From the NCBI GenBank assembly GCA_045631845.1, contig JAZQVM010000030.1:1-29333 (forward strand): a stretch of DNA of 29,333 bases, written 5' to 3'. Below are positions 13,970 through 22,112 of the stretch, one piece after another (within the stretch, counting starts at the first letter, position 1; the number at the start of each line of letters is the position of its first letter). The stretch comes from CAKSHC01 sp045631845. Lineage in GTDB: Bacteria; Bacillota; Clostridia; Oscillospirales; UMGS1783. Made by a program: the position numbers and the translations under genes. The notes beneath the pieces were generated by a model. That model was not told where the DNA came from, searched no databases, and was given only the letters and a program-made list of their open reading frames with translations.

Positions 13970-15796
13970 TTAGTCAGTATAAACAGACATCTTCTTGTGG
14001 GTGATCAGGAACACAGCAAAGCCAATGGCAAGCAAAGTGCCGATCGTAATAAGCCAGAAGGTGCCCATACCACCGGTGGAAGGCAACACAACACCCTGGC
14101 TGTTATGAACAACAGTATGTGTCAGATCGTAGCGGTTCTCGGTATGGGTGCCATTTTCTTCCTGAATATCTGCAACATTGCCATCCTTATCAGCGAAGAT
14201 ACTGAAGGGGCGGATATCCTTACCGGCCTCCAACTCAACGGGCTTCGTCAGCGCATTATAGCCGCTGGGTGCCTTAACCTCTTTCAGGTAGTAGGTGCCG
14301 GCTTTCAGGCCAAGAATTGCTAACTTACCGTTAATTTGAGAAACAACAATGTTGTTCTGGGTAACGGGGTTGCCTTCAGCATCCTTCAGATAGTTAGTCA
14401 GAGTTTCTTCTGAGCAGAGGGCTCTGGTAGTCTCCTTGCCGGTGCCACTCACATCGTTTAGAGGTGTGTTCAGGCTATCCACAATGTAAACGCCGTCAAT
14501 TTTTGTGGGGAGTAAATATACGGGGACGGTGCAATCTTTATCCTTGTAAATGCGGAACTCAGCGCCGGCCAGATTTACACTGGTAGCAATGTCGTCCTTC
14601 AGCAGGCCGATACCGTAAACATAGGTCACAACCTCTTCGGGAGTTGTATAGCCGGTTTCGTGCTCGCTGGTCCAGGAAGCGTAAGCTTTGTTGAAACGGT
14701 TGCCGTGAGTGGTGCTGCCAATGACAGCATCCGCTTCAATCACGGCATCGTAAGTAATCTCTACCTGAACGGGGGAAGAAAACTTGGAATCCGCACCCTC
14801 GTCAAACTTCAGGGAGTGCGAAACCACTTCGTTGTCAGTATTGGTAACATCTTCCAGTCTGTGACCTTCCAGCCAGGGAATGGTGATGCGGAACATATCT
14901 TCGCCCAGATGCACCAGGTACCACTGCGCATTGTCGCGAGTCTTCTCGCCTGCGGGGAGCTTATTCCAGCTGTCATCGTGATCGGAATTCTCGTTCAAAT
15001 ACTCCCAAGTGCCGTTGTTCATATCGGCCTGATCCAGATAGTAACCTCTGGGAAGCTCTTTGCCACCGACGGTAACCTTGAAGCTGTCAAATTCTGCCCA
15101 GATAGCATCACCTTTTTCGTCGTGGATCTGATAGTACTTGATTTTCTTGTCGCCATCGTAGTTGGTAGCTTCAAAGGAGATCTTATAGGTGACCTTGTCG
15201 CCGATATTGGCGGAGTTGGATTCGCCCCAAGCGGTCGGGTTGCCGTCGTCGTCTTTGTCGGTCGCAATCAGCTTGTCAAAGTCGATGCCTGGCTTCTGGT
15301 TCTTATCGATCACGGAAACATCGGGGGTATTCGAGTTGATGGTCACGGTGGAGCCCAACGAGCTGGTGATCAGGTAGTAACCGTAGGGCATATCCTCAAA
15401 CTTTACCTCATCAGAATTAGCCACCAGTGTTTTATCGGCATTGTAGCCGCTCTCTTTAACCAATTTGGTCAGGTAGTCGATTAAGTCGGAATCGTTGACG
15501 CCCTCTTTCTTGGTAACCGTGCCGGTGCTGTCATTGTACACGAAGAAGTCGTTGGTGTAGGTGTCGTCCTTAAAAATCTTGTCAAAATACTTGCTTCCGG
15601 CAGCAACGTAAGAAACGGCGGTTTTGCCGTTCGTGTCCGTGCTGATGGTTGCGCCAAAGATCTTGTATGCACTATACTCGCGTTCTTTGGTTGCGTTGGT
15701 GACGGTGATCGTACCGGTTTCCTCAGTTGCAAAAGCGGTGATACCCAAAGACAGCACCATTGCCATCACCAGAAGGATGGATAAAAATTTTTTCAT
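13970..15796 (-). CDS. Backbone pilin, LPSTG-anchored
   Basis: A 608-aa major pilin. The signal peptide is MKKFLSILLVMAMVLSLG to AFA (1-23), then EREYSAYKIF typical of SpaA/FimA-type N-domains. A fimbrial D2-like isopeptide domain spans about 160-395, with VIDKNQKPGIDFDKL at its start; Lys in this stretch is a candidate for polymerisation in place of the usual VYPKN motif. A Cna-B-type domain follows at about 400-560 (LAGAEFRIY and the E-box YYLKEVKAPSGY). The sorting signal LPSTGG is at 571-576, then a membrane helix and a short basic tail. AGAAAGGA precedes the ATG. The class C sortase directly downstream should polymerise it. Acidic, Asp/Lys-rich composition is typical of an exported pilin. 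Confidence 0.9.
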   Translation of the reverse strand: MKKFLSILLVMAMVLSLGITAFATEETGTITVTNATKEREYSAYKIFGATISTDTNGKTAVSYVAAGSKYFDKIFKDDTYTNDFFVYNDSTGTVTKKEGVNDSDLIDYLTKLVKESGYNADKTLVANSDEVKFEDMPYGYYLITSSLGSTVTINSNTPDVSVIDKNQKPGIDFDKLIATDKDDDGNPTAWGESNSANIGDKVTYKISFEATNYDGDKKIKYYQIHDEKGDAIWAEFDSFKVTVGGKELPRGYYLDQADMNNGTWEYLNENSDHDDSWNKLPAGEKTRDNAQWYLVHLGEDMFRITIPWLEGHRLEDVTNTDNEVVSHSLKFDEGADSKFSSPVQVEITYDAVIEADAVIGSTTHGNRFNKAYASWTSEHETGYTTPEEVVTYVYGIGLLKDDIATSVNLAGAEFRIYKDKDCTVPVYLLPTKIDGVYIVDSLNTPLNDVSGTGKETTRALCSEETLTNYLKDAEGNPVTQNNIVVSQINGKLAILGLKAGTYYLKEVKAPSGYNALTKPVELEAGKDIRPFSIFADKDGNVADIQEENGTHTENRYDLTHTVVHNSQGVVLPSTGGMGTFWLITIGTLLAIGFAVFLITHKKMSVYTD

Positions 15797-15881
15797 AATG
15801 ATTTTCCTTTCTAAAAATAATAATTGATTTTATTGGAATCAGTCAGGCGCACAAAATAGATTTTACGCCGTTTGCGGAGGA

Positions 15882-18800
15882 CTAATGCTTTGACCTCCTT
15901 TCGTATCTGCGCCTCAAGCTGAATCCGTATACAAGCGGACCAAACACAAGCGTTAATCCGCATAGTATATAAATAGGTACTCCGATGCCTCCGGTAGCAG
16001 GAAGTTCTACATTAGCAGGATAATTGGTAATATCGATTAGACCGATCTCCTCAAAGGGAATACGGACAACCTCCACATCTATCATAAGCTTATTGCATTC
16101 AATGCAAGTATCGCCCGTATCACTGCAGAAACAGAACCAATACTTTGTGTCATCCAACTGATAGGCCGGTGGCGGTTTAATCTCCTGCAAATAGTAAAGA
16201 ACATGTTCTTGCAAAACGATGCCTTCGATGATATTGGTCTGGAACATCAACTTGCCGTTAGCATCCGTTACGCCCGTAGTGATCAAGCCGCCTTGCGCAT
16301 TGTAAAGGCCAAATGTTGCTCCCGGTAGCGGTTTGCTCGTTAGTGCGCAGGTCTTAAACATTTCGATGGTATAACTCTTGGCGGCAATGTTAATATCGGC
16401 ATACACCTTTTCGACAGCGTTATCCGTAATGTCTTTGCCCCAAAGCGTAATATTTGCAGAGTTGCTATACTTCACACCGCCCGTTATCTGCTCCGGCATG
16501 ATGAGTGTCGTATCATAATCAAGGATATACATAACCGGTTGCGGCTTTAGAATAACAATATCCAGCACGTGCACTTTTTTACCTGCAGAATCCGTTTGCT
16601 TTCCTGTGCCATCATAAGTAACGGTATAATCCACACCTTGCTGCAAGACACTTATGTGACCGTTTGCATTTTCAGTTGTGATAACAAGCGAACCGCTTAT
16701 GTAAGCCAATGTATCCGTCATAGCATCGTGAATTGTTAATGGCGAATCGTTTGTTAGCACCAGTTTAGCTTCATTCACCGTAATCTTATAGTGGGCGGTA
16801 TAGCCGTTAAAATCATGGGTTAGTTGCTTTTCAAACAGATTTGGAATGGTGACCGTCGCGTCATCATAGGAAACCCGAACGGAGTTACTACCATCGGGCA
16901 TATAGTACAATTGCGCATGGTTGTTTACTTGATAGTCAAGAGAACCATATTCTTTAATTAAAGATAGATCCTCGGTTTTGTAAACGAAGGTAAATGTCAT
17001 ATTCTGGGTCTCTGTCCAACATTGGCAAAAACCATTGGCAGCCCATTCACCATTATCCTTCTGGAACCAGTAGTCTCCACAGCCTGTCCAGTGGCAGGTT
17101 TCCGGGGTACATTGGCAGCGGCAGAGGAGATTTATCGTTCGGTTGTAGCTAACACCATTTTCTGTTGCTGTCCAGGCATTGTCCCAGGCGAACATATCCT
17201 CGTCCGTAGCATCCTGAATGCGAGGAATTTGGATAACTGTTCCGTTATAGATTGCCGTAACTGTGGACAGATGCACATCATTTTGTGCGCGACCGATAAT
17301 CGTTCCGCTTTCATCCATGAGCCGCATCTCATCCATAATAAACCAGGAATATTCTGCCCGCTGACCTTCCGGTCGTCCCGGTATGGTAGCCTGGAATTCC
17401 CAAAGGAATCCACCTCCGGCAGCATGGGATACAAAAGAGCCGTTCTTAACGATCTCGGCTTCAATCTCAACATGGGTGAAATTACTCCAACCCCATGCAG
17501 TCTGGCCGTCCACTGTGACCTTGTTCTCGTAGTCAAAGGTACCCGGGGTATTGAGTTTCGTAGGAGTAGAAGTGTAATTGATTAGATAGACCCAGCCATC
17601 GTTGCCCAATTCCATCTCTCCACAATAGTCGCAGGTAACCGTTTTGGGAATCTTATAGGACCATCCTGTTTCATCCCATATCAGATGTGGGTCATCTGCA
17701 TAAACAGTCCAGTTATGCCATCCACCATCCGGATCAGAAACACCGAACGTTAAACCACCGTCTATATCCGATTGGCTATAGCTATGGGGTCTGCTCCAAT
17801 CACTTAGGATAGGTTGGTCGGTAAGAATGTTTCCGGGAATCTGAGAATCCGCATGTCCGTCAATGCGAACCGTCCAATTGATTTTTCCGGAACCCCCATT
17901 AGGAGAACCCCATTTGGATAAAACGGTTGGGTCCTTCTGTTGGACAGGCGGTTCTACCTTAACAGTAATAAAGCCATCAAAATCTATGGGGTCTTCCTGC
18001 TCCGGGAAGTGGATACCTAGCGTGGAACTGATGGTAATGTCTGTACGGCTATTTATGTGCTCGTTGAACACAAGGGTAATTAGCCCCGTATCCGTGACCT
18101 CCCAGCTACCAACATTGGTTCCGTCCTTCAAGACAAAATTGCCTTTGCCGCCATCTATCATCATACCGTTGGGGATCTGATACTGATACGTTCCCGGTAG
18201 AAATCCTTTCGGACTATTAAATGTGAGGGTCAGTTTGTAGCCTTTGTTCGCCACAGCAATGTAGTGGCCGTTTGCATCCTTTGGCAGTTCCGCATTATTG
18301 AGATCCAACAAAGTGAAAAAATAGCTGCCGCCGTTGGACTCCAAATAAGGAATCAGTTCTGTGATTGCACGGGTAGCTCTCAGGGCAAATCTTCGTGCCG
18401 GCTGCTGCGCCTTTTCTCCTTCGATGATAAAAAAGGCAGGGCCGTTTGATATATCCAACAAGTCATCCGTTGGTAATCTATCATGGGTGGCAGGCGTTTC
18501 CGTGGATCCCCAACCAACAATGGACGAGTCGCTCAAGGACATCAGGTCACTCGTAACTGCATTCTGTATATCGCCACGGATTACATAGAAAGTGGTGTTA
18601 AATATTTCTGTAATAATACCTGCAGTGTTGTTATTAAAAAACACAATGTCTCCGCTTTGGGGAACATAGTCTCCCGCAGGAATGTATTTTCCGTGTGTTT
18701 TCCAAAGTTCTACCATCATTGCAGCACCGGAACTATTAGGAAATTCCGTTGCATTTGCACCCGCATAACTTAGGCAGAACGACACAAACATCGCAGACCA

Positions 18801-19265
18801 ATCGTTGTAAGGTGCCCCGTACCATGCGCCATACCTTGTATAACCACGTCGTACACCGTCGTCGTTAGATTCAAAATTCAGCTGACTCTCAGTATATCCC
18901 ACCTGGGTTTTGGCAATGCCGACTAAATCCTCACGAAGAACACCTGTATAAGGATAGGTAGCAAACATATTTTGCCAATCTAACAAGGTTTCAGTATCCG
19001 CCTTGGGGTCGGAGTAACATCCGGCTTTGTGAATATGCTCTGACAGAGTGCAAATAAGGATGTTTTTTTGCATACAATCTTCTGTATGTTGGTGTTCCTC
19101 ATATCCGCAAGATGCGCTATTTGCAATCGTAATGCCTGTCATACGCAGATTCCATATGGTGACAAGCGCAACGATGAGTGACAGGGCCGTTAAAATAGCT
19201 ACAGCATACCGCCATCGTCGTTTTTCAGTATTCAATTGTAACAAGTATTGTTCAATGAAACTCAT
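15882..19265 (-). CDS. Large LPATG tip-type pilin/adhesin with a CHAP-like domain
   Basis: A 1127-aa surface protein. It starts with a cytoplasmic basic stretch and one membrane segment (about 19-39), then a Cys/His-rich module (CGYEEHQHTEDC, about 53-64, and CTLSEHIHKAGC) common at the start of clostridial tip proteins. A CHAP/amidase-like domain covers about 110-260 (GYTRYGAWYGAPYNDW, PQSGDIVFF). The usual catalytic Cys after W is Ser157 and the usual His before VGIV is Thr214, so this domain should be inactive. Beta-rich adhesive domains follow, then a Cys cluster (CRCQCTPETCHW, GFCQCW), a SpaA/Cna-B domain (LPGATFGLYN, YYLQEIKPPPAY), LPATGG at about 1088, a membrane helix and an Arg/Lys tail. 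It is the first structural gene, as tip pilins often are. Confidence 0.85.
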   Translation of the reverse strand: MSFIEQYLLQLNTEKRRWRYAVAILTALSLIVALVTIWNLRMTGITIANSASCGYEEHQHTEDCMQKNILICTLSEHIHKAGCYSDPKADTETLLDWQNMFATYPYTGVLREDLVGIAKTQVGYTESQLNFESNDDGVRRGYTRYGAWYGAPYNDWSAMFVSFCLSYAGANATEFPNSSGAAMMVELWKTHGKYIPAGDYVPQSGDIVFFNNNTAGIITEIFNTTFYVIRGDIQNAVTSDLMSLSDSSIVGWGSTETPATHDRLPTDDLLDISNGPAFFIIEGEKAQQPARRFALRATRAITELIPYLESNGGSYFFTLLDLNNAELPKDANGHYIAVANKGYKLTLTFNSPKGFLPGTYQYQIPNGMMIDGGKGNFVLKDGTNVGSWEVTDTGLITLVFNEHINSRTDITISSTLGIHFPEQEDPIDFDGFITVKVEPPVQQKDPTVLSKWGSPNGGSGKINWTVRIDGHADSQIPGNILTDQPILSDWSRPHSYSQSDIDGGLTFGVSDPDGGWHNWTVYADDPHLIWDETGWSYKIPKTVTCDYCGEMELGNDGWVYLINYTSTPTKLNTPGTFDYENKVTVDGQTAWGWSNFTHVEIEAEIVKNGSFVSHAAGGGFLWEFQATIPGRPEGQRAEYSWFIMDEMRLMDESGTIIGRAQNDVHLSTVTAIYNGTVIQIPRIQDATDEDMFAWDNAWTATENGVSYNRTINLLCRCQCTPETCHWTGCGDYWFQKDNGEWAANGFCQCWTETQNMTFTFVYKTEDLSLIKEYGSLDYQVNNHAQLYYMPDGSNSVRVSYDDATVTIPNLFEKQLTHDFNGYTAHYKITVNEAKLVLTNDSPLTIHDAMTDTLAYISGSLVITTENANGHISVLQQGVDYTVTYDGTGKQTDSAGKKVHVLDIVILKPQPVMYILDYDTTLIMPEQITGGVKYSNSANITLWGKDITDNAVEKVYADINIAAKSYTIEMFKTCALTSKPLPGATFGLYNAQGGLITTGVTDANGKLMFQTNIIEGIVLQEHVLYYLQEIKPPPAYQLDDTKYWFCFCSDTGDTCIECNKLMIDVEVVRIPFEEIGLIDITNYPANVELPATGGIGVPIYILCGLTLVFGPLVYGFSLRRRYERRSKH

Positions 19266-19298
19266 AAACGCTTGTCCCTTTATAAATACACGATTTGT

Positions 19299-19895
19299 TC
19301 AAAAAAATCGTATGCTCTTAAACGGCCATACTCTAAAGAAAACTTTTCCGACGATCTGATCCTTTGGAATGCATCCAATTACCGTATTACGAGAGTCGAT
19401 AGAACTTTCACGCATATCTCCTATTACAAAGTACTGCTCCTGCGGCACTTGAAAAGGAAACTCTAAATCACATTCTCCTAAAGCTTTATGCTCTACATAA
19501 GGTTCTTCCAATTTATCGCCATTGAGATATATGGTTCCGTCAGAATCAATCTCAATCCAGTCACCGGGAAGACCAATCACACGCTTTATTAGAAGCTTGT
19601 TATTCCATGTAAATCCACAAAGATCTCCTCGGTCGAAGCGGGGTGTTTTGGTAAGCAGCACAACATCACCATTTGATAAGGTTGGCTCCATACTGGTGCC
19701 CTCAATTTGAAGCACCGGTAATATCAGCGTTGCGATCAACACGGCAACGGCAGCCACGATCGTTAAAACATATACTGTTCCGCGCAAGGCTTTGTTATAG
19801 GCTTTCTGACGACGGTATCGCTTTCGTTCTGTTTCAACTTGATTCTTCGTAGGCAGAGAAACTTCCTTTTTCTTTCTATGTAACATACCTATCAC
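19299..19895 (-). CDS. lepB: Type I signal peptidase of the pilus operon
   Basis: A 198-aa membrane serine protease with one N-terminal membrane segment (about 40-62) after a basic cytoplasmic region. The catalytic Ser68 is in EGTSMEPTL and the Lys104 in LLIKRVIGLPGD; box E is GDMRESSIDSR. Both catalytic residues are present, unlike SipA/LepA chaperones of some streptococcal pilus loci, so it should cleave signal peptides, probably of the pilins encoded next. The start is GTG at 19895 (GTGA overlap with the upstream gene) or ATG at 19886. The gene lies 33 nt before the tip-protein gene. Confidence 0.9.
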   Translation of the reverse strand: MIGMLHRKKKEVSLPTKNQVETERKRYRRQKAYNKALRGTVYVLTIVAAVAVLIATLILPVLQIEGTSMEPTLSNGDVVLLTKTPRFDRGDLCGFTWNNKLLIKRVIGLPGDWIEIDSDGTIYLNGDKLEEPYVEHKALGECDLEFPFQVPQEQYFVIGDMRESSIDSRNTVIGCIPKDQIVGKVFFRVWPFKSIRFF

Positions 19896-20290
19896 CCGTT
19901 ATCCAAAAGATTCTGCCGATATTCTTTCAAAATCGCCTCTATTGCAGAATCGTAATCGCCCTGTGTCTTTTTTGCATCTGCAATGATTGCCGCCGCTTCT
20001 GCTCTTGCCTGCGCAAGGATCCTCTGTCGCTCTGCTTCGGTTTCTTCACAGATCGTTTTAATTTCATTTAAGTATTGCTCTGCAGCATTTTGTGCGCTGC
20101 GGAAGCAATTGTTAATTTCAAGGGCTGCATCGGCAATATTTCCGGCATTACTCAAACGAAGCCGTTTGTCTGCCAATTCTCGTTCCAATTCCCTATTTTG
20201 TTCGGTCAATTTTTCGACCTGCAATTGGAACTGGTAGATAATATCGATCAACTGAGCTCTGCTCAGTCGTTTAAATTCCCTATCCGTCAT
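19892..20290 (-). CDS. Coiled-coil protein at the head of the pilus operon
   Basis: A 132-residue soluble, charged protein. The start MTDREFKRLSRAQLIDIIYQ is followed by two coiled-coil stretches (about 20-45 and 75-125), the second Ala/Glu/Arg-rich like ATP synthase b-type or DivIVA-like helices. There is no signal peptide. I recognise this start from genes preceding signal peptidase and LPXTG genes in clostridial pilus operons, but I know no function; a cytoplasmic scaffold or a polar-localisation role would be a guess. AAAGGAGG lies 6 nt before the ATG. Its stop overlaps the signal peptidase start. Confidence 0.75.
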   Translation of the reverse strand: MTDREFKRLSRAQLIDIIYQFQLQVEKLTEQNRELERELADKRLRLSNAGNIADAALEINNCFRSAQNAAEQYLNEIKTICEETEAERQRILAQARAEAAAIIADAKKTQGDYDSAIEAILKEYRQNLLDNG

Positions 20291-20333
20291 ATGCCGAGCC
20301 TCCTTTCAAAAATAATTTTCGTTTTGAACTTAT

Positions 20334-20362
20334 ATTTTATCACATACACTCTTATAATCCAA
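20334..20362 (-). promoter_or_regulatory. Candidate promoter of the pilus operon
   Basis: On the minus strand, TTGGAT (20357-20362) and TAAAAT (20334-20339) are 17 nt apart, 44 nt before the ATG at 20290. A second, upstream promoter near 20529-20534 (TATACT) may also serve the operon. Confidence 0.4.
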
Positions 20363-20383
20363 GAGGATTACAGATCTTTTTTT

Positions 20384-20503
20384 CTAAAATTCCGATTTCT
20401 CCGTTAAAATCAAGATACAAACTGTAATGTAAAGGAAACGATTAAGAACCCTACGATGATGTGCAATATATTCCTCTACAACACCTCGTATATACTCTTC
20501 CAT
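20384..20503 (-). CDS. Possible 39-aa membrane peptide
   Basis: A short frame reading MEEYIRGVVEEYIAHHRRVL, then a hydrophobic stretch FLYITVCILIL and the end TEKSEF. GAGGTGG lies 6 nt before the ATG, and TATACT (20529-20534, minus) sits about 26 nt upstream as a -10 candidate. The charged amphipathic front and single membrane helix look like a genuine small membrane protein. It lies just ahead of the pilus operon promoter and may lead the transcript. I do not recognise a family. Confidence 0.4.
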   Translation of the reverse strand: MEEYIRGVVEEYIAHHRRVLNRFLYITVCILILTEKSEF

Positions 20504-20573
20504 AACATTCCACCTCGCTTATATCTATAGTATATCATGCTTTTTACAGTATTTAAATAGGCTTTACCCAAAG

Positions 20574-20657
20574 TTGCATATTTTTATGTTAAAAATAGCG
20601 TTTTAGCACTCAAACTTGTATATTTTTATGCATCAAAGGCGTTTTCAGTCAAACTCA
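20574..20657 (+). repeat. Two imperfect 42-bp tandem repeats, right flank of the pilus island
   Basis: TTGCATATTTTTATG (20574) and TTGTATATTTTTATG (20616) begin two units with a 42-bp period. Each continues to a GCGTTTT/GGCGTTTT core and CAAACT. The first unit contains the 33-bp copy of the repeat also found inverted at 11487-11518. Confidence 0.5.
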
Positions 20658-20676
20658 CCCATTTGGCATAAAAAAG

Positions 20677-20738
20677 GCCGTTTTTGGCTAAAAAACGGCT
20701 TAAAAACGAAAAAAACGCCCAAAAACTGGACGTTTTTT
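20677..20738. terminator. Double bidirectional terminator
   Basis: Two hairpins: GCCGTTTTT with AAAAACGGC (20677-20699), and AAAAAACG with CGTTTTTT plus an inner CC/GG (20710-20738). T-runs lie on both strands. They lie 57 nt after the DUF4041 gene stop and separate it from the pilus operon. Confidence 0.7.
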
Positions 20739-20794
20739 CTTTGGGAGTTTTGAACTTAATGACACGAATTAAAAGTGCCTGAAAACCGAGTGAT

Positions 20795-22081
20795 TTACGA
20801 TTTATTTAAGAGTTTAGATTGCCTATATTGTTCGGCTTCGGGTATATCTATCCACTCAACAGTTTTATCAAAATTCTTTCGAACTTCTGCTTTGATTTCA
20901 TCCAAAGAAACAGCAAAGAATTCTCTACGTGTATTAATTTTATTTAATTTTTTAGATTCAAAAGCGTTATGTAAGGCCGTTTCTAATCCAGGTGCATCTT
21001 CCGTAAAAATCATTGCATGAATATCAAAGTTAAAAGGTACCGAAGCATCACTCAATTCGTCCACACGTTCCTGAGGATCAAGCCTTCTTGTCATACCAAT
21101 TTTGTAGATATTTTCTCCAAACGCACCTATATTGCTTATGATATATACATACCCTGCTTTGCGATTTGCTTCTCTATAATCAACGTCTTCAATAGCTTTA
21201 GTAGTATCGTTAATTTGACTTTCTAATTGCGATTTCTTTTCTAACAATTCGTCAGTCTCTCCATTTTTCTCAATCTGTACCAAAACAGTTTTTAAAGCAT
21301 TTTCATAATGCATCTGTTCTTTCTTGAGACGTTTTCTTTCCTCTTCGATTTCCTTAAGCACTTTCGCTTCTTCGCGTTCTTGTGCTCTTAATTCTTTTTG
21401 ACGCTCTTTTTCTTCTTGTTTTTTCTGCTGATAATCCAATGCCAGTTTAACTTCATCAATTTTTAATCGAACATACCCTGGTGAAATACCTATTGCCATA
21501 GTTTTACCCAATTTAGATATTTGTTCGCTAATTTTTTCTATTCTTTCAATGGAGCGATCTAAATTTGAAACCTTAACATTAGCAACAATATCATCACACT
21601 CGACATTAAATGCACGCAATAGCAACTTCTTATAATTGTTTACCATTGTGCGACCTTGAGCAGCGCTACCATTTACCTGCCAATTTGTGTTACCATAAGC
21701 GGCATTATCGTTCTTAATACATTGCTTTTGTTTATCCCTTAATTTACTTAATTCTTCTTTGTATAAGTCGGAATTCGCAAACTCAAAAGTAGGTTTGTAC
21801 AAACCATAGTCCAATGCATTAATGTCAACTTCAAAAACAGCAAGTTGTTTGCGCTTTTCTAATATTTCTTGATCAAGTTTGCTGACTTGTGTATTCAAAG
21901 TACCAATTTTTTCATTGCTGTTATTTATAGTCTTATCTAAGTCCGCAATTATCAATTTTAGGTTGGATATTTGTTGATTAAGATTTTCAATATCTCTTTG
22001 TTCGGGTAAGAGTAAACCTGTTAATCTTTCTACTTCAGCTTGTAAAACTTTCTCTTTTTTAGACGGTCCAAACAATCCCAT
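20795..22081 (-). CDS. DUF4041 coiled-coil protein with GIY-YIG/T5orf172-type domain
   Basis: A 428-aa protein. An N-terminal coiled-coil (about 10-85, many Leu/Gln/Asp heptads) leads into a DUF4041-like region (about 85-215, ALDYGLYKPTFEFANS and RAFNVECDDIVANVK). A very charged helix follows (about 220-300, E/K/R-rich), then a C-terminal domain (about 308-410) of the T5orf172/MUG113 GIY-YIG type: GYVYIISNIGAFGENIYKIGM, TRR, LETALHNAFESK, RREFF. Such domains are found in phages, plasmids and defence-related genes; nuclease activity is possible but not shown. The gene is AT-rich compared with the hemZ region. It lies 31 nt after a small membrane-protein gene, so the two probably form one operon. 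Confidence 0.75.
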   Translation of the reverse strand: MGLFGPSKKEKVLQAEVERLTGLLLPEQRDIENLNQQISNLKLIIADLDKTINNSNEKIGTLNTQVSKLDQEILEKRKQLAVFEVDINALDYGLYKPTFEFANSDLYKEELSKLRDKQKQCIKNDNAAYGNTNWQVNGSAAQGRTMVNNYKKLLLRAFNVECDDIVANVKVSNLDRSIERIEKISEQISKLGKTMAIGISPGYVRLKIDEVKLALDYQQKKQEEKERQKELRAQEREEAKVLKEIEEERKRLKKEQMHYENALKTVLVQIEKNGETDELLEKKSQLESQINDTTKAIEDVDYREANRKAGYVYIISNIGAFGENIYKIGMTRRLDPQERVDELSDASVPFNFDIHAMIFTEDAPGLETALHNAFESKKLNKINTRREFFAVSLDEIKAEVRKNFDKTVEWIDIPEAEQYRQSKLLNKS

Positions 22082-22112
22082 AATAATTCCCCTTTATAAT
22101 AAAACTTTTATA

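Noticed and set aside
14660..15484. Long open frame (274 codons) antisense to the backbone pilin
   Set aside because: It is a shadow of the pilin codons; the protein is a featureless Val/Gly/Ile-rich string, and the pilin frame is certain.
15882..15910. AAAGGAGGT just before the tip-protein stop as a ribosome-binding site
   Set aside because: It encodes the basic tail (ERRS) and no start codon lies at a suitable distance; the next gene begins about 85 nt further with its own site.
19299..19895. Signal peptidase homolog as an inactive SipA-type pilus chaperone
   Set aside because: Both catalytic Ser and Lys are present in intact motifs.
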